DNA of 64,000 nt from Rhabdophis nuchalis (lineage: Eukaryota > Chordata > Lepidosauria > Squamata > Natricidae): assembly GCA_039707465.1 (NCBI GenBank), contig CM077643.1, positions 320,173,919 to 320,237,918 of the forward strand, in the 5' to 3' direction. The first letter of the stretch is position 1. Each line of letters opens with the position of its first letter. Below the pieces are notes generated by a model. The model made no database searches. It saw only the letters and a list, made by a program, of their open reading frames with translations, and was not told the origin of the DNA. The position numbers and the translations under genes are program-made. Of the stretch, positions 1-9,330 are shown in pieces.

Positions 1-137
1 TATTATGTAAAATGTATATTTATCTATGTTCAAAGCTTGCACATATAGTATGTCAGCTGTGTAGATACTGAAAGTAGCTCAAGGTTGAAGATGCTGAGAA
101 CAAAGTTGCATTTACATTTCTATAATTCCCCTTTCTT

Positions 138-821
138 GACCGGGACGCCCTCCGCACAGTCACTCAAGCGCTCGTTACGTCCCGCCTAGACTATTGTAAC
201 GCTCTCTACATGGGGCTCCCCTTGAGGTGCATCCGGAGGCTTCAGCTAGTACAGAACGTGGAATGCATCTCGAAGCTCCCACGTAACACCTCTCCTGCGC
301 AAGCTGCACTGGCTGCCGGTGGCCTTCCGGGTGCGCTTCAAGGTGCTTGTTAACATCTTTAAATCGCTCCATGGCACAGGGCCTAGTTATTTGCGGGACC
401 GTCTCCTGCCGCATACCTCCCTCCGTCGATCCGCTCCCATAGGGAGGGCCTCCTCAGGATACCATCCGCCGGCCAATGCCGGCTAGCGGTGCCCAGGGGG
501 AGGGCCTTCTCAGTGGCTGGGCCATCCCTCTGGAACGACCTACCCCCCGAACTTCGGACCATCACAGACCTTCCCCTCTTTCACCGCTCACTTAAGACTT
601 ATCTGTTCCATCAAGCCGGCCTAGCTTAGCCAATGAGTAAATGTATTTTAGAATTTTAATTGGGATTTTTAGCACAGGCTTTTAGTTTAATTTATTCTTA
701 ATTCTTCTATATTTATTGTTATTTATCGATTTTAATTTCGTGTGCACCGCCCTGACTCCATTTCGATGGAGAAGGGCGGTTCTATAAATCTAAATAAATT
801 AAATTAAATTAAATTAAATTA
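138..821 (+). mobile_element. L2-clade LINE, 5'-truncated 3' fragment
   Basis: The sequence reads as the C-terminal part of an L2-type ORF2, with motifs such as LHWLPV, FRVRFKVL and SYLRDRLLPH, broken by stops and small deletions. A 3' UTR follows. It holds the inverted pair CCGCCCT/AGGGCGG that recurs in the other L2 copies of this window, and it ends in an (ATTAA)n tail at about 790-821. The copy is dead. Family placement (L2 within the CR1/L2 group) rests on the longer copies at 20-22.6 and 48-50.5 kb. Confidence 0.85.
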
Positions 822-1005
822 TAACCTCTCTTGAGGATCACTTCTAATCACTTCAGGATGGTTTCCAGACTATTCTCATAAATTCGCTCCCATACTGATA
901 TAATTTCTATTGAACTGTATTGGATGATGAAGATTATCAATATACTGTATATTTTTGTGCCTACAATTCGGGGAAATTATTTATATCCAGGATTTAATTT
1001 CATAC

Positions 1006-1372
1006 ATAGGTAAAGGTAAAGGTTCCCCTCGCACATATGTGCTAGTCGTTCCCAACTCTAGGGGGCATTGCTCATCTCCGTTTCAAAGCCGAAGAGCCAG
1101 CGCTGTCCAAAGATGCCTTCATGGGCATGTGGCCGGCATGACGAAATGCCAAAGGAGCAGAACCCTGTTACTTTCCAACCAAAGGTAGTTCCTATTTCTT
1201 CTACTTGCATTTCTTCATGCTTTCAAACTGCTAGGTTGGCAGAAGCTGGGACAAGTAACGGGAGCTCACTCTGTTATGTGGAACTAGGGATTCGAACAGC
1301 TGAGCTGCTGACCTTTCTGATCGACAAGCTCAGTGTCTTAGCTGCTGAGCCACCACGTCCCTCTAATTTCAT
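1006..1372 (-). mobile_element. Sauria-type tRNA SINE
   Basis: On the minus strand a tRNA-related head with a degenerate B box (near 1290-1300) is followed by the unique SINE body. The 3' end reads through GTGCGAGGGGAACC into short TTTACC repeats. This layout is that of squamate Sauria SINEs, whose 3' end resembles Bov-B LINEs and which are thought to use Bov-B machinery. Copies at 26.6 and 28.4 kb share the same blocks. Confidence 0.85.
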
Positions 1373-1867
1373 AGTAGAGGAGAATTTGATTTTGGAAATC
1401 CAGCTATATATCCAGAAAGGTGCCTTTAAGGCTCAATTGTAATAGAAAATGAAAGTATGCTTCCATTACCCTAGATTGTCACAGTTTTCATGACTTGGAC
1501 TTAGCAAATACTTTTTTAGGGGTTCACTCTATATTCAGTGTGTATGCTATGAAATTGTGCTGCTTTTTATACATATTTAAAAGGCAGTAGGTTTTGGTGA
1601 TACTCTATTTGAATGCATGAAGATATAACTTGGTGAGGGTTTTTTTTCTCTATAATTTGCACAGGATTGCACATTTTATGAATTTATATAGCTATATGAA
1701 ATAATCTTTTTTGGAAATTAGTAAAAAGTTTTTCCCCAAGCTATCTTTTTGGCAATATCATTCATTGTTTACATAGTTTAGCACAAGGGGGGAATTCTCA
1801 AATTGTTATTGTTGTTATTGAAAGCTTAACAATGGCAGTAAGATTACATGAACAACAAATCTTCAAA

Positions 1868-2308
1868 ATACGAGACCTGCCCCATACATCCCTTCAACCG
1901 ATCCGCTCCCACAGAGAGGGCCTTCTCCGGGTACCGTTGGCCAGGCAATGCCGGTTGGCGACGCCTATGGGAAGGGCCTTCTCTGTGGCGAGCCCAGCCC
2001 TCTGGAACAACCTACCCCCCGAACTACGCACCACCTCGGACCTCCGCCTCTTCCGCCAACGTCTCAAGACTTATTTATTCCAACAAGCCGGCCTAGCATA
2101 ACCCCCGTTTTCTGACTTTTAAATGTGGATAAATTTTAAATTCTTAGGGTTTATAATGGGTTTGAGCATGGGATAGAATTTAATAGTTTTTTAATAATAT
2201 TTTTGTATTTTGTATGGTTTTTTAATATTGCCTGTGCGCCGCCCTGGGTCCTTGCAAGGAGAAGGGCGGGGTATAAATTTAATAAAATTAAAAAATAAAT
2301 AAATAAAT
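1868..2308 (+). mobile_element. L2-clade LINE 3' fragment
   Basis: This is the last part of ORF2 (SHREGLLRVPLARQCR, ALWNNLPPELRT, FQQAGLA) in an open frame ending at 2101. The L2 3' UTR follows with the CGCCCTG/GAGAAGGGCG hairpin and an (AAAT)n tail. The 5' end is cut near 1868. The 89-codon frame starting at 1832 begins in flanking DNA and is not a host gene. Confidence 0.85.
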
Positions 2309-2309
2309 A

Positions 2310-3440
2310 CATCTAAATATCAAAGACAGCAAGTACATGTAAATCTTTACAAAATAAAAATACAAATGTGTCATATACAGCCATTTTATAGTAACCTAAG
2401 GAGCAGGCTCAGCAAAATAGGCACTCCCATACTAAACAAAAATTGCCAATAAAAGGAAAGAATCAATGAAGAATCCATAAACAGTAAAAAAAAAAAAATA
2501 ATAATAATAATGTCAGCCTGTCATTTGCCTGGCCAAGGATAAAATGTTGCAGTACTACTGGAGACTTGGTCCAGAACATCTACTATACCTTAGGCTGAAA
2601 TCGTATGTTTTTAAACTGCTCTAGGAAGCTGAAATAATACATTTTTAAACTGCTTGAGGGAAGCAAAGGGCACTAAAAGCTGCCTTCATAGGTGACAATG
2701 CTTGAAATGTTCTAGCCATGAAGAAGCTCATGAAGAAATCACCAGCAAAAGTCCCCGTGAAGTTGAATAAGTCATCTAAGGGAAAATTAACCCAAAACTA
2801 AGAGAACTTAGATAAGATGTGGTATTGCACTACAGAGCACTGAAGACCAAACCTAAATGTTTATATAGCACTTGGCTCTTAAAAGCAGCGACAAGGGGTC
2901 CTTTGTTGCCTAGAGAAATGGGACATTCGGGAGGGATCCAGGATAAGGCAAACAGTGTTGTTCTGGACCCAGATCAAGAGGGATAAAAACCCACAAGAGA
3001 TGATCTGCCAAAGACTATTACAGCAAACCAGGCATCAAACAGCTAATGCCTGCACCAGGAACTTCACTGCATCAGTGTTTAGGAAGCAGCTGATCTGGTG
3101 AATATTCATTAGATAGAAATTATAGGCTTTAGCTGTTTCTGCTAAACACCCATTATCCACCAAGCCCCTAACAATTGCGACTGGAGCCGCTGAACTGTCT
3201 TGTAGAGAGATGGGAGGGTGCTCAGAAATAGGGCAGAGGCAATCAGGGTTTTGTCTATGTTGAACCTGTCATTCATTCGTGCCAAGATTTCAATTTGGCA
3301 GCCCCAGTTGGATTTATCAAGCACAACAGAGGATTGATAAATCTGGATATCTTCCATGTAAAGTTCTGAAAACCTAGGAGAGAAATCAACTGACCCAATA
3401 AAGAAAGACAACATGCTGTGTTTCCAATAAAAAAAAATGG
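2310..3440. other. No recognised feature
   Basis: This stretch is AT-rich with short A runs. A 90-codon open frame lies at 3142-3414 on the minus strand. I do not recognise its product, and nothing around it looks like a splice site or promoter. Confidence 0.4.
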
Positions 3441-3446
3441 TGACTT

Positions 3447-3958
3447 TTTATTTATTTATTTATTTATTTATTAAATTTATACCCCGCCCTTCTCCTTGTT
3501 AGGACCCAGGGCGGCGCACAGGGATGTTAAAATACATACAAAATATATAAAATATATGAAATTTAAAATACTTATTCTAATAAATAAACCCTGCGCTAAA
3601 AACCGAATTAAAATCCCAAGTTTAAAAACTATCTAATAGTCAGAGGTTACGCTAGGCCGGCTAGATGAAATAGGTGTGTCTTCAGACACTTGCAGAAGAG
3701 GCGGAGGTCGGAGATGGTGCGGAGTTCAGGGGGTAAGTCGTTCCAGAGGGCTGGGCCTGCCACAGAGAAGGCTCTCCCCCTGGGTGTCGCCAGTCGGCAT
3801 TGTCCAGCCGACGGCACCCTGAGGAGGCCCTCTCTGTGGGAGCGTATCGGTCTGAGGGATGTATGGGGCAGGAGGCGGTCTCGCATATAACTAGGCCCCG
3901 AGCCATGGAGCGCTTTAAAGATGGTCGTTAAAACCTTGAAGCGCACCCGAAAGACCAC
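3447..3958 (-). mobile_element. L2-clade LINE 3' fragment
   Basis: On the minus strand the ORF2 C-terminus (FRVRFKVLTTIFKALHGSG through FHLAGLA) is open to a stop at 3647. It is followed by the 3' UTR with the CGCCCTG hairpin and an (AAAT)n tail, seen on the plus strand as (TATT)n at 3447-3475. The 5' end is cut at about 3958. Confidence 0.85.
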
Positions 3959-4576
3959 TTCATATAAGTGGGTTGAATATCTCCCTCATTACCCTTTAGC
4001 ATAAGTTAGCATAATTCAAATGGAAACTAACCATAAATTTAAGATGAAAGGAAGAGTAAGCAGAATCCAGAAAAACAGACAAAATGTATATGCGGGGGGG
4101 GGGGGGGAGAAATCCCATGACCCTTCAGCTTCTTAGAATTCACAACTCTATGTAAAATCAAATTTCCCCACTAAATGTGAGGAAATGTATGCATTTATAT
4201 ATTCTTACCTGTTAGAATTTATACTCCCACCCCACAAAAAGGCAGAGAAGCAGGATGGACACACACCCGTTATATTAACAGAACAAATAACCACACATTT
4301 AAATCAATTGATTGTAAAATAAGACATCCCATCTACCCAAATAACTGATCTCCTTCTGAATATAAATTAGTCTCTCATACATGGTCTTAGGGAACTGCAT
4401 TCTTGCATGCTCAACTACACACACGTGCACACACACACATTAATTTTTTTAAGAGAAATTGAAAAGAATCAGAAGCAACCAAGAGAACAATAGGATGAAA
4501 GGATGGATTACCTTTGGGAAGATGAAGGAGAAAAAGAACCCAGGATATAGATGAGGAAGTGGAAGAGGAACAGGAC

Positions 4577-5738
4577 AGAGAAGGGAAGGGAAAGGAAAGG
4601 AAAGGAAGGAAAGGAAAGGAAAGGAAAGGAAAGGAAAGGAAGGAAACGAAAGGAAGGAAAAGAAAGGAAAGGAAAGGAAGGAAAGGAAAGGAAAGGAAGG
4701 AAAGGAAGGAAAGGAAAGGAAAAGAAGGAAAGGAAAGGAAGGAAAGGAAGGAAAGGAAAGGAAAGGAAGGAAAGGAAAGGAAAGGAAAGGAAAGGAAGGA
4801 AAGGAAAGGAAGGAAAGGAAAGGAAGGAAAGGAAAGGAAAGGAAGGAAAGGAAAGGAAAGGAAGGAAAGGAAAGGAAAGGAAAGGAAAGGAAAGGAAAGG
4901 AAGGAAACGAAAGGAAGGAAAAGAAAGGAAAGGAAAGGAAGGAAAGGAAAGGAAAGGAAGGAAAGGAAGGAAAGGAAAGGAAAAGAAGGAAAGGAAAGGA
5001 AGGAAAGGAAGGAAAGGAAAGGAAAGGAAGGAAAGGAAAGGAAAGGAAAGGAAAGGAAGGAAAGGAAAGGAAAGGAAAGGAAGGAAAGGAAAGGAAGGAA
5101 AGGAAAGGAAAGGAAAGGAAAGGAAAGGAAAGGAAGGAAAGGAAAGGAAAGGAAAGGAAAGGAAAGGAAAGGAAAGGAAAGGAAAGGAAGGAAACGAAAG
5201 GAAGGAAAAGAAAGGAAAGGAAAGGAAGGAAAGGAAAGGAAAGGAAGGAAAGGAAGGAAAGGAAAGGAAAGGAAGGAAAGGAAAGGAAAGGAAAGGAAAG
5301 GAAGGAAAGGAAAGGAAAGGAAAGGAAGGAAAGGAAAGGAAGGAAAGGAAAGGAAAGGAAAGGAAAGGAAAGGAAAGGAAAGGAAGGAAAGGAAAGGAAG
5401 GAAAGGAAAGGAAAGGAAAGGAAAGGAAAGGAAGGAAACGAAAGGAAGGAAAAGAAAGGAAAGGAAAGGAAGGAAAGGAAAGGAAAGGAAGGAAAGGAAG
5501 GAAAGGAAAGGAAAAGAAGGAAAGGAAAGGAAGGAAAAGAAAGGAAAGGAAAGGAAGGAAAGGAAAGGAAAAGAAGGAAAGGAAAGGAAGGAAAGGAAAG
5601 GAAGGAAAGGAAAGGAAAGGAAGGAAAGGAAAGGAAAGGAAAGGAAGGAAAGGAAAGGAAGGAAAGGAAAGGAAAGGAAGGAAAGGAAAGGAAAGGAAAG
5701 GAAAGGAAAGGAAAGGAAAGGAAGGAAAGGAAAGGAAG
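4577..5738. repeat. Polypurine GGAAA/GGAAAGGAA array
   Basis: About 1.16 kb of almost pure purine on the plus strand is built from GGAAA and GGAA units. The only pyrimidines are C's in four copies of an AAACGAAAGG variant, at 4647, 4908, 5195 and 5439. Their spacings of 261, 287 and 244 bp show that blocks of about 250-290 bp were themselves duplicated. The long open frames on both strands (K/G/E/R or F/L/S/P) are low-complexity artefacts. Such tracts can form triplex DNA. Confidence 0.97.
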
Positions 5739-5819
5739 TCCTGTTTAGACTAACAGCAGATTTTTCCCAGCAGCATCTCATCTGCAGGATGACCTTCAAA
5801 AGCATCCACACTTTGTAAA

Positions 5820-6134
5820 GAGTTACCTCAGAGCTATTTGCACCTTTTTGTTCATTTTTAGATTCCGCTTCTGCCTAATATTATAAAAAATCCCCTTCAC
5901 CAAAATTCACGGATAATTATTTCAGGGAGGAAAGTATCATCTTCCTATAGGGGAGGTACAATAAAGAGCTATATAAGAAACTTCTCCAGCTGAATATTCT
6001 CCACTGTTCTTTTTCCTGCAGCAGAATTAAATGTACATTTAAGAACATAACAATTATAACTATGCTGTGGACCCTTGCCTTTCAAAAACAAGACACTTAT
6101 GTTCCTGGATCTTAAAAATTGCATATATATATAT
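5820..6134. other. No recognised feature
   Basis: AT-rich spacer between the polypurine array and the first ribozyme-bearing element. It ends in a short (TA)n tract at about 6123-6135. Confidence 0.4.
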
Positions 6135-6168
6135 AGTTTTATGAGCTGATCAATAAATAAATCAGAGA

Positions 6169-6215
6169 GACTAGTATAGATCTATTTCAAGCTTTTTAGC
6201 TCTCATCAGCTAGCC
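6169..6215 (-). ncRNA. Hammerhead ribozyme, type I (copy 1)
   Basis: On the minus strand the 47 nt fold as follows. Stem I is GGCUAG with CUAGUC. The CUGAUGA core follows. Stem II is GAGCU/AGCUU with an AAAA loop, then GAAA. Stem III is AUAG/CUAU with a 2-nt loop, and the cleavage triplet is AUA. All invariant core positions are present. AUA is an allowed but usually slower NUH triplet. The very short stem III is typical of the minimal hammerheads known from Penelope-like elements and retrozymes. Confidence 0.88.
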
Positions 6216-6221
6216 ATACCC

Positions 6222-6284
6222 TTACTGGGATTCGAACCGGGGCTGTATTGCATATGAGGCAAGAGCCTTTAGCCATTCAACCCT
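6222..6284 (-). promoter_or_regulatory. tRNA-like head with A- and B-box-like Pol III signals
   Basis: On the minus strand TGGCTAAAGGC (6265-6275) resembles a tRNA A box and GGTTCGAATCC (6228-6238) is a perfect B box. Between them TTGC-CTCATAT-GCAA (6248-6262) forms an anticodon-like hairpin with a 7-nt loop and CAT in the anticodon position. The T stem has two mismatches and no acceptor stem closes the structure, so this is a tRNA-derived promoter and not a tRNA gene. It lies just upstream of hammerhead copy 1 on the same strand. Confidence 0.7.
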
Positions 6285-6340
6285 AACAGGGTGTTGTGGA
6301 ACAATTATAGATACTAATCCTCCTGTTTCCTGGTTGGGCC

Positions 6341-6770
6341 ATAAGGGGGGGAGTGCCCCTCGTTAAAATGTGCCCACCAGGTTACCGAGCATTCCATCAG
6401 CCACGGGCCCAGGGTCGGGGTGGGGGGGTGGCGGTTATCATAAAGGAGGGCCTAGATCCAAGGGAGACCGCTGTGCCGCAGACAGCCGGCTGTGAATCCC
6501 TGTGTGTGAAGTGGGGCCATGGGAGGCTGTTGGGCTTGCTGATTGTGTACCTGGCTCCCCGCTACGTCTCAGCAGCCCAGCCCGAGCTTCTCGATGTGAT
6601 AGCTGAGGTGGTGGTTGATACTATGGCTATTAGTCATGGGGGATTTCAATCTGCCATCGGCAGGCGAAACATCCGAGATGGCCCAGGAGTTCATGGCCTC
6701 CATGACGGCCATGGACCTGACACAATTAATTCACGGCCCCACTTACACCGGGGGACACACACTGCTTCCA
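6341..6770 (+). pseudogene. L2 LINE endonuclease-domain fragment
   Basis: Two overlapping frames read as part of an L2 apurinic-like endonuclease. The first holds GRGGGVAVIIKEGLDP and LLIVYLAPRYV; the second, after a frameshift near 6620, holds the catalytic-type GDFNLPSAGET followed by EFMASMTAMDLTQLI and GPTYTGGHT. The same peptides open the longer L2 copies at 20.1 and 50.5 kb. Both 3' tail and RT are missing, and both ends abut ribozyme-element sequence. It therefore looks like a captured piece and not an ordinary 5'-truncated L2. Confidence 0.8.
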
Positions 6771-7127
6771 AGGCAGAAGCCTAGCAATACAGCCTAACCG
6801 GCTCTACCCATTTCATCAGCTAAGACAGGAGTATTTAGTATAGATAATTGTTTTCACAACTTCCTGTTAGCGCCCCATTAAGGGAGGAGACATACTGTTT
6901 CCCTCTCTGCCTTTCGTCTCATCACCAGAGACCATCTAGACAGAGAACCATGAGTTACGTTGTGTAAATTTTTTTAGATATGTGTGTTACTTTTATGAGC
7001 TGATCAATAAATTTAACTTTCAGCTGAGAGTATGTCTCAAGCTTCACTCCCTTAATGGGCCCTAACAGGAAGTTGTGAAAACAATTATCTATACTAAATA
7101 CTCCTGTCTTAGCTGAAGAAATGGGTA

Positions 7128-7192
7128 GAGCCGGTTAGGCTGTATTGCTAGGCTTCTGCCTTGGATGCATTGCAGCCCGGTTCGAATCCCAG
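7128..7192 (+). promoter_or_regulatory. tRNA-like head with B box upstream of hammerhead 2
   Basis: GGTTCGAATCC at 7179-7189 is a perfect B box. The preceding TTGCTAGGCTTCTGCC aligns with the A-box and anticodon region of the copy at 6222-6284, but the A box is degraded. It ends 12 nt before hammerhead copy 2. A partial, inverted copy of the same head lies at about 6771-6815. Confidence 0.65.
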
Positions 7193-7200
7193 TGGAGTGT

Positions 7201-7247
7201 GGCCAACTGATGAGAGCTAATAAGTTCAAAATAGATCTATCTTGGTC
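7201..7247 (+). ncRNA. Hammerhead ribozyme (copy 2), core mutated
   Basis: Stem I is GGCCAA with TUGGUC (T = U). CTGATGA at 7207-7213 is intact. Stem II is GAGCT/AGTTC with an AATA loop. Stem III is ATAG/CTAT with loop AT, and the cleavage triplet is ATC with cleavage expected after 7241. The GAAA core reads AAAA (position 7228), so catalytic G12 is replaced by A. The preceding base is C, so this is a CpG-to-CpA change. G12 serves as general base, so this copy is expected to be nearly inactive. Confidence 0.87.
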
Positions 7248-7498
7248 TCTCAAATTTAAATTTATTGATCAGCTTGATCAATACTGATAAAACTAACACA
7301 CATATCTAAAAAAATTTACACAACGTAACTCATGGTTCTCTGTCTAGATGGTCTCTGGTGATGAGCCGAAAGGCAGAGAGGGAAACAGTATGTCTCCTCC
7401 CTTAATGGGGCCCTAACAATTATTTTTATATACAGTGTGTGTGTATATATATAAAACAAAAACCTCAGAAAACAAATATATATATATATATATATTTA

Positions 7499-8753
7499 CA
7501 GTGGTACCTCGCTTCACGAACGCCTCTCTTCACGACCAATTCGGAGCACGACCAGAAATTTTCCAAAAAATGTGCTCCGCTGCACGAACTCCGCCTCGCT
7601 GCACGAACTCCGCGTGGCAGCCGGTCCATTGAGGGCGCAGGCGAATTGTGAGTTCGCACTGCGCCTTTTCCGGGCTGCACCCTGCCGCGGTTGTTGTGAG
7701 TGACGGGGACGGGTATGTGTGTGTAAGCGAAGGCGGGGGGGGAGGGAGAGCTGCCTTCCCAGCCGGACTTTGCAGCTTCCACCCGTCCCTTTCCTGACTC
7801 GGCGCTCCTGCTTCTCGGGACGGGAGAAAGCTGCAGAGCCCAGCTGGGAAGGGAAGGTGGGGTGGGGGAAAGAGCTGCCTTCCCAGCCGGACTTTGCAGC
7901 TTCCGCCCGTCCCTTTCCTGACTCGGCGCTCCTGCTTCTCGGGACGGGAGAAAGCTGCAGAGCCCAGCTGGGAAGGGAAGGTGGGGTGGGGGAAAGAGCT
8001 GCCTTCCCAGCCGGACTTTGCAGCTTCCGCCCGCCCCTTTCCTGACTCGGCGCTCCTGCTTCTCGGGACGGGAGAAAGCTGCAGAGCCCAGCTGGGAAGG
8101 GAAGGTGGGGTGGGGGAAAGAGCTGCCTTCCCAGCCGGACTTTGCAGCTTCCGCCCGCCCCTTTCCTGACTCGGCGCTCCTGCTTCTCGGGACGGGAGAA
8201 AGCTGCAGAGCCCAGCTGGGAAGGGAAGGTGGGGTGGGGGAAAGAGCTGCCTTCCCAGCCGGACTTTGCAGCTTCCACCCGTCCCTTTCCTGACTCGGCG
8301 CTCCTGAGTCAGGAAAGGGACGGGTGGAAAGGGACGGGTTCCACCCTCACCAGCCCGGCGGCGGCAGTGGCGCGGCGGCGGCAGCGGGTCCGGACCCCAA
8401 GAGGCGACCGATGAGTAAGACGGAGAAACGGAGTGGCTGGCCGCGCGGCTGCTGGCTTTGGGAAGCGTCCTGACAAGCAGAAGCGCCGAGTCCGGAAAGA
8501 GACGGGCGAAAGTCATGCTGGCTTGCTCCATCGCCCCTCAGCTGCTTTACATTGAACCCTATGGGAAACTGTGCCTCTCTTCAGGACCAATTCGCAACGA
8601 GTCCGTTCAAAAATCACGACCCAAAAACAAGGTCAGAACGGATTAACCGGATTTACATTGAACCCTATGGGAAATTGTGCCTCGCTTCACGACCATTTCG
8701 GATCGCGACCAGAGTCATTTCACCAATTAAGTTCGTGAAGCGAGGTACCACTG
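7499..8753. mobile_element. Tigger-like (TcMar) MITE carrying a tandem array
   Basis: The left end CAGTGGTACCTCGCTTCACG and the right end are inverted copies, and TA flanks each side, as expected of Tc1/mariner-pogo elements. Near the right end two copies of ACATTGAACCCTATGGGAAA occur (about 8549 and 8653), a block usual in this MITE type. The middle is GC-rich and holds 4.5 copies of a 124-bp repeat. There is no transposase frame; the long frames here come from the tandem array. Confidence 0.85.
7749..8308. repeat. 124-bp GC-rich tandem repeat, about 4.5 copies
   Basis: The block AGCTGCCTTCCCAGCCGG recurs at 7749, 7873, 7997, 8121 and 8245, an exact 124-bp period with few differences between copies. 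The high identity points to recent expansion. It explains several overlapping open frames on both strands, which should not be read as genes. Confidence 0.95.
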
Positions 8754-8767
8754 TATATATATATATA

Positions 8768-8836
8768 CTGGCATAGCTGGCTTCGGGGATTTTCCCGTGT
8801 ATAAGGCGGGAAAATCCCCAAAGCCAGCTATGCCAG
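8768..8836. repeat. 30-bp inverted repeat, 9-nt loop
   Basis: Arms at 8768-8797 and 8807-8836 are reverse complements with one mismatch; the loop is TGTATAAGG. It begins beside a TA tract. It may be a tiny MITE or the fold-back end of one. No RNA gene is recognised. Confidence 0.9.
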
Positions 8837-8886
8837 CATACCTACACCCGTGAAAATCTACGAAAACATATATATATATATATATA

Positions 8887-9296
8887 TGAAGTGGATATTT
8901 TGTTACAGCTTCCTGTTAGGCCTATTTAAGGGAGGAGACAAACTTGTCATCCTTCTCTGTCCTTCGACTCAACCTAGAGACCATCCAGACAGAGACCTAT
9001 TAAATTGCTGCTGTCTTTTTAGATATGTGTTAAATTTCTTTAAGGGATGATTAATAATAATTAATTAAGAGACCAGGATGGATCCATTTCGGGCTCCTTA
9101 GCCCTCGTCAGCTGGCCATTAATTATTATTAATCATCCCTTAAAGAAATTTAACACATATCTAAAAAGACAGCAGCAATTTAATAGGTCTCTGTCTGGAT
9201 GGTCTCTAGGTTGAGTCGAAGGACAGAGAAGGATGACAAGTTTGTCTCCTCCCTTAAATAGGCCTAACAGGAAGCTGTAACAAAATATCCACTTCA
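8887..9296. repeat. 179-bp perfect inverted repeat around hammerhead 3
   Basis: Arms 8887-9065 and 9118-9296 are reverse complements over 179 bp, with no difference that I can find. The 52-nt spacer 9066-9117 consists of hammerhead copy 3 plus 5 nt. A transcript in either direction could form a long double-stranded hairpin. Perfect identity implies recent formation or ongoing gene conversion. Confidence 0.92.
9071..9117 (-). ncRNA. Hammerhead ribozyme, type I (copy 3), intact core
   Basis: On the minus strand stem I is GGCCAG with CUGGUC (6 bp, one G-U). The CUGACGA core follows. Stem II is GGGCU/AGCCC with an AAGG loop, then GAAA. Stem III is AUGG/CCAU with a 2-nt loop, and the cleavage triplet is AUC. 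Every conserved core residue is present, making this the best candidate for activity in the window. Cleavage is expected after the C of AUC, at plus-strand position 9077. Confidence 0.92.
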
Positions 9297-9330
9297 TCAA
9301 TAAAGTCCTGTAGAAAGGATGATGTAATCA

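Larger units (their letters stand above)
6135..7415. mobile_element. Ribozyme-tRNA retroelement, locus 1 (rearranged)
   Basis: The locus is a patchwork of one repeat family in both orientations. About 6135-6283 is minus (hammerhead plus tRNA-like head), 6284-6340 plus, 6341-6770 an L2 fragment, 6771-7018 minus and 7029-7415 plus. The last segment holds slightly more than one unit. The block TATGTCTC..CCCTTAATGGG starts at 7031 and recurs at 7389, so the unit is about 350-358 nt. Unit order is a body with ACACATATCTAAAAA, a CCCTTAATGGGGCCCTAAC block, a tRNA-like head, then the hammerhead. The locus sits in (TA)n-rich DNA. Size and layout fit a retrozyme or a non-autonomous Penelope-like element; no open reading frame belongs to the unit. 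Confidence 0.8.

Noticed and set aside
4411..5818. Open frames of 400-466 codons on both strands across the polypurine array
   Set aside because: Pure low-complexity translation of GGAAA repeats (K/G/E/R or F/L/S/P); both strands are open at once and there is no domain.
6222..6284. A functional tRNA gene
   Set aside because: A and B boxes and an anticodon-like hairpin exist, but the T stem is mismatched and no acceptor stem can be formed.
7749..8308. Direct repeats as a CRISPR array
   Set aside because: Units are contiguous 124-bp tandem copies without spacers, in a vertebrate genome.
7465..8531. Minus-strand frames of 254 and 333 codons and several plus-strand 90-codon frames
   Set aside because: They come from the 124-bp tandem array, whose length is 1 mod 3 so that the same peptides rotate through frames. 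They overlap each other and have no known domain.
8781..8815. NF-kB-type binding site in the 30-bp hairpin
   Set aside because: A single short match that arises from the palindrome itself; no promoter is nearby.
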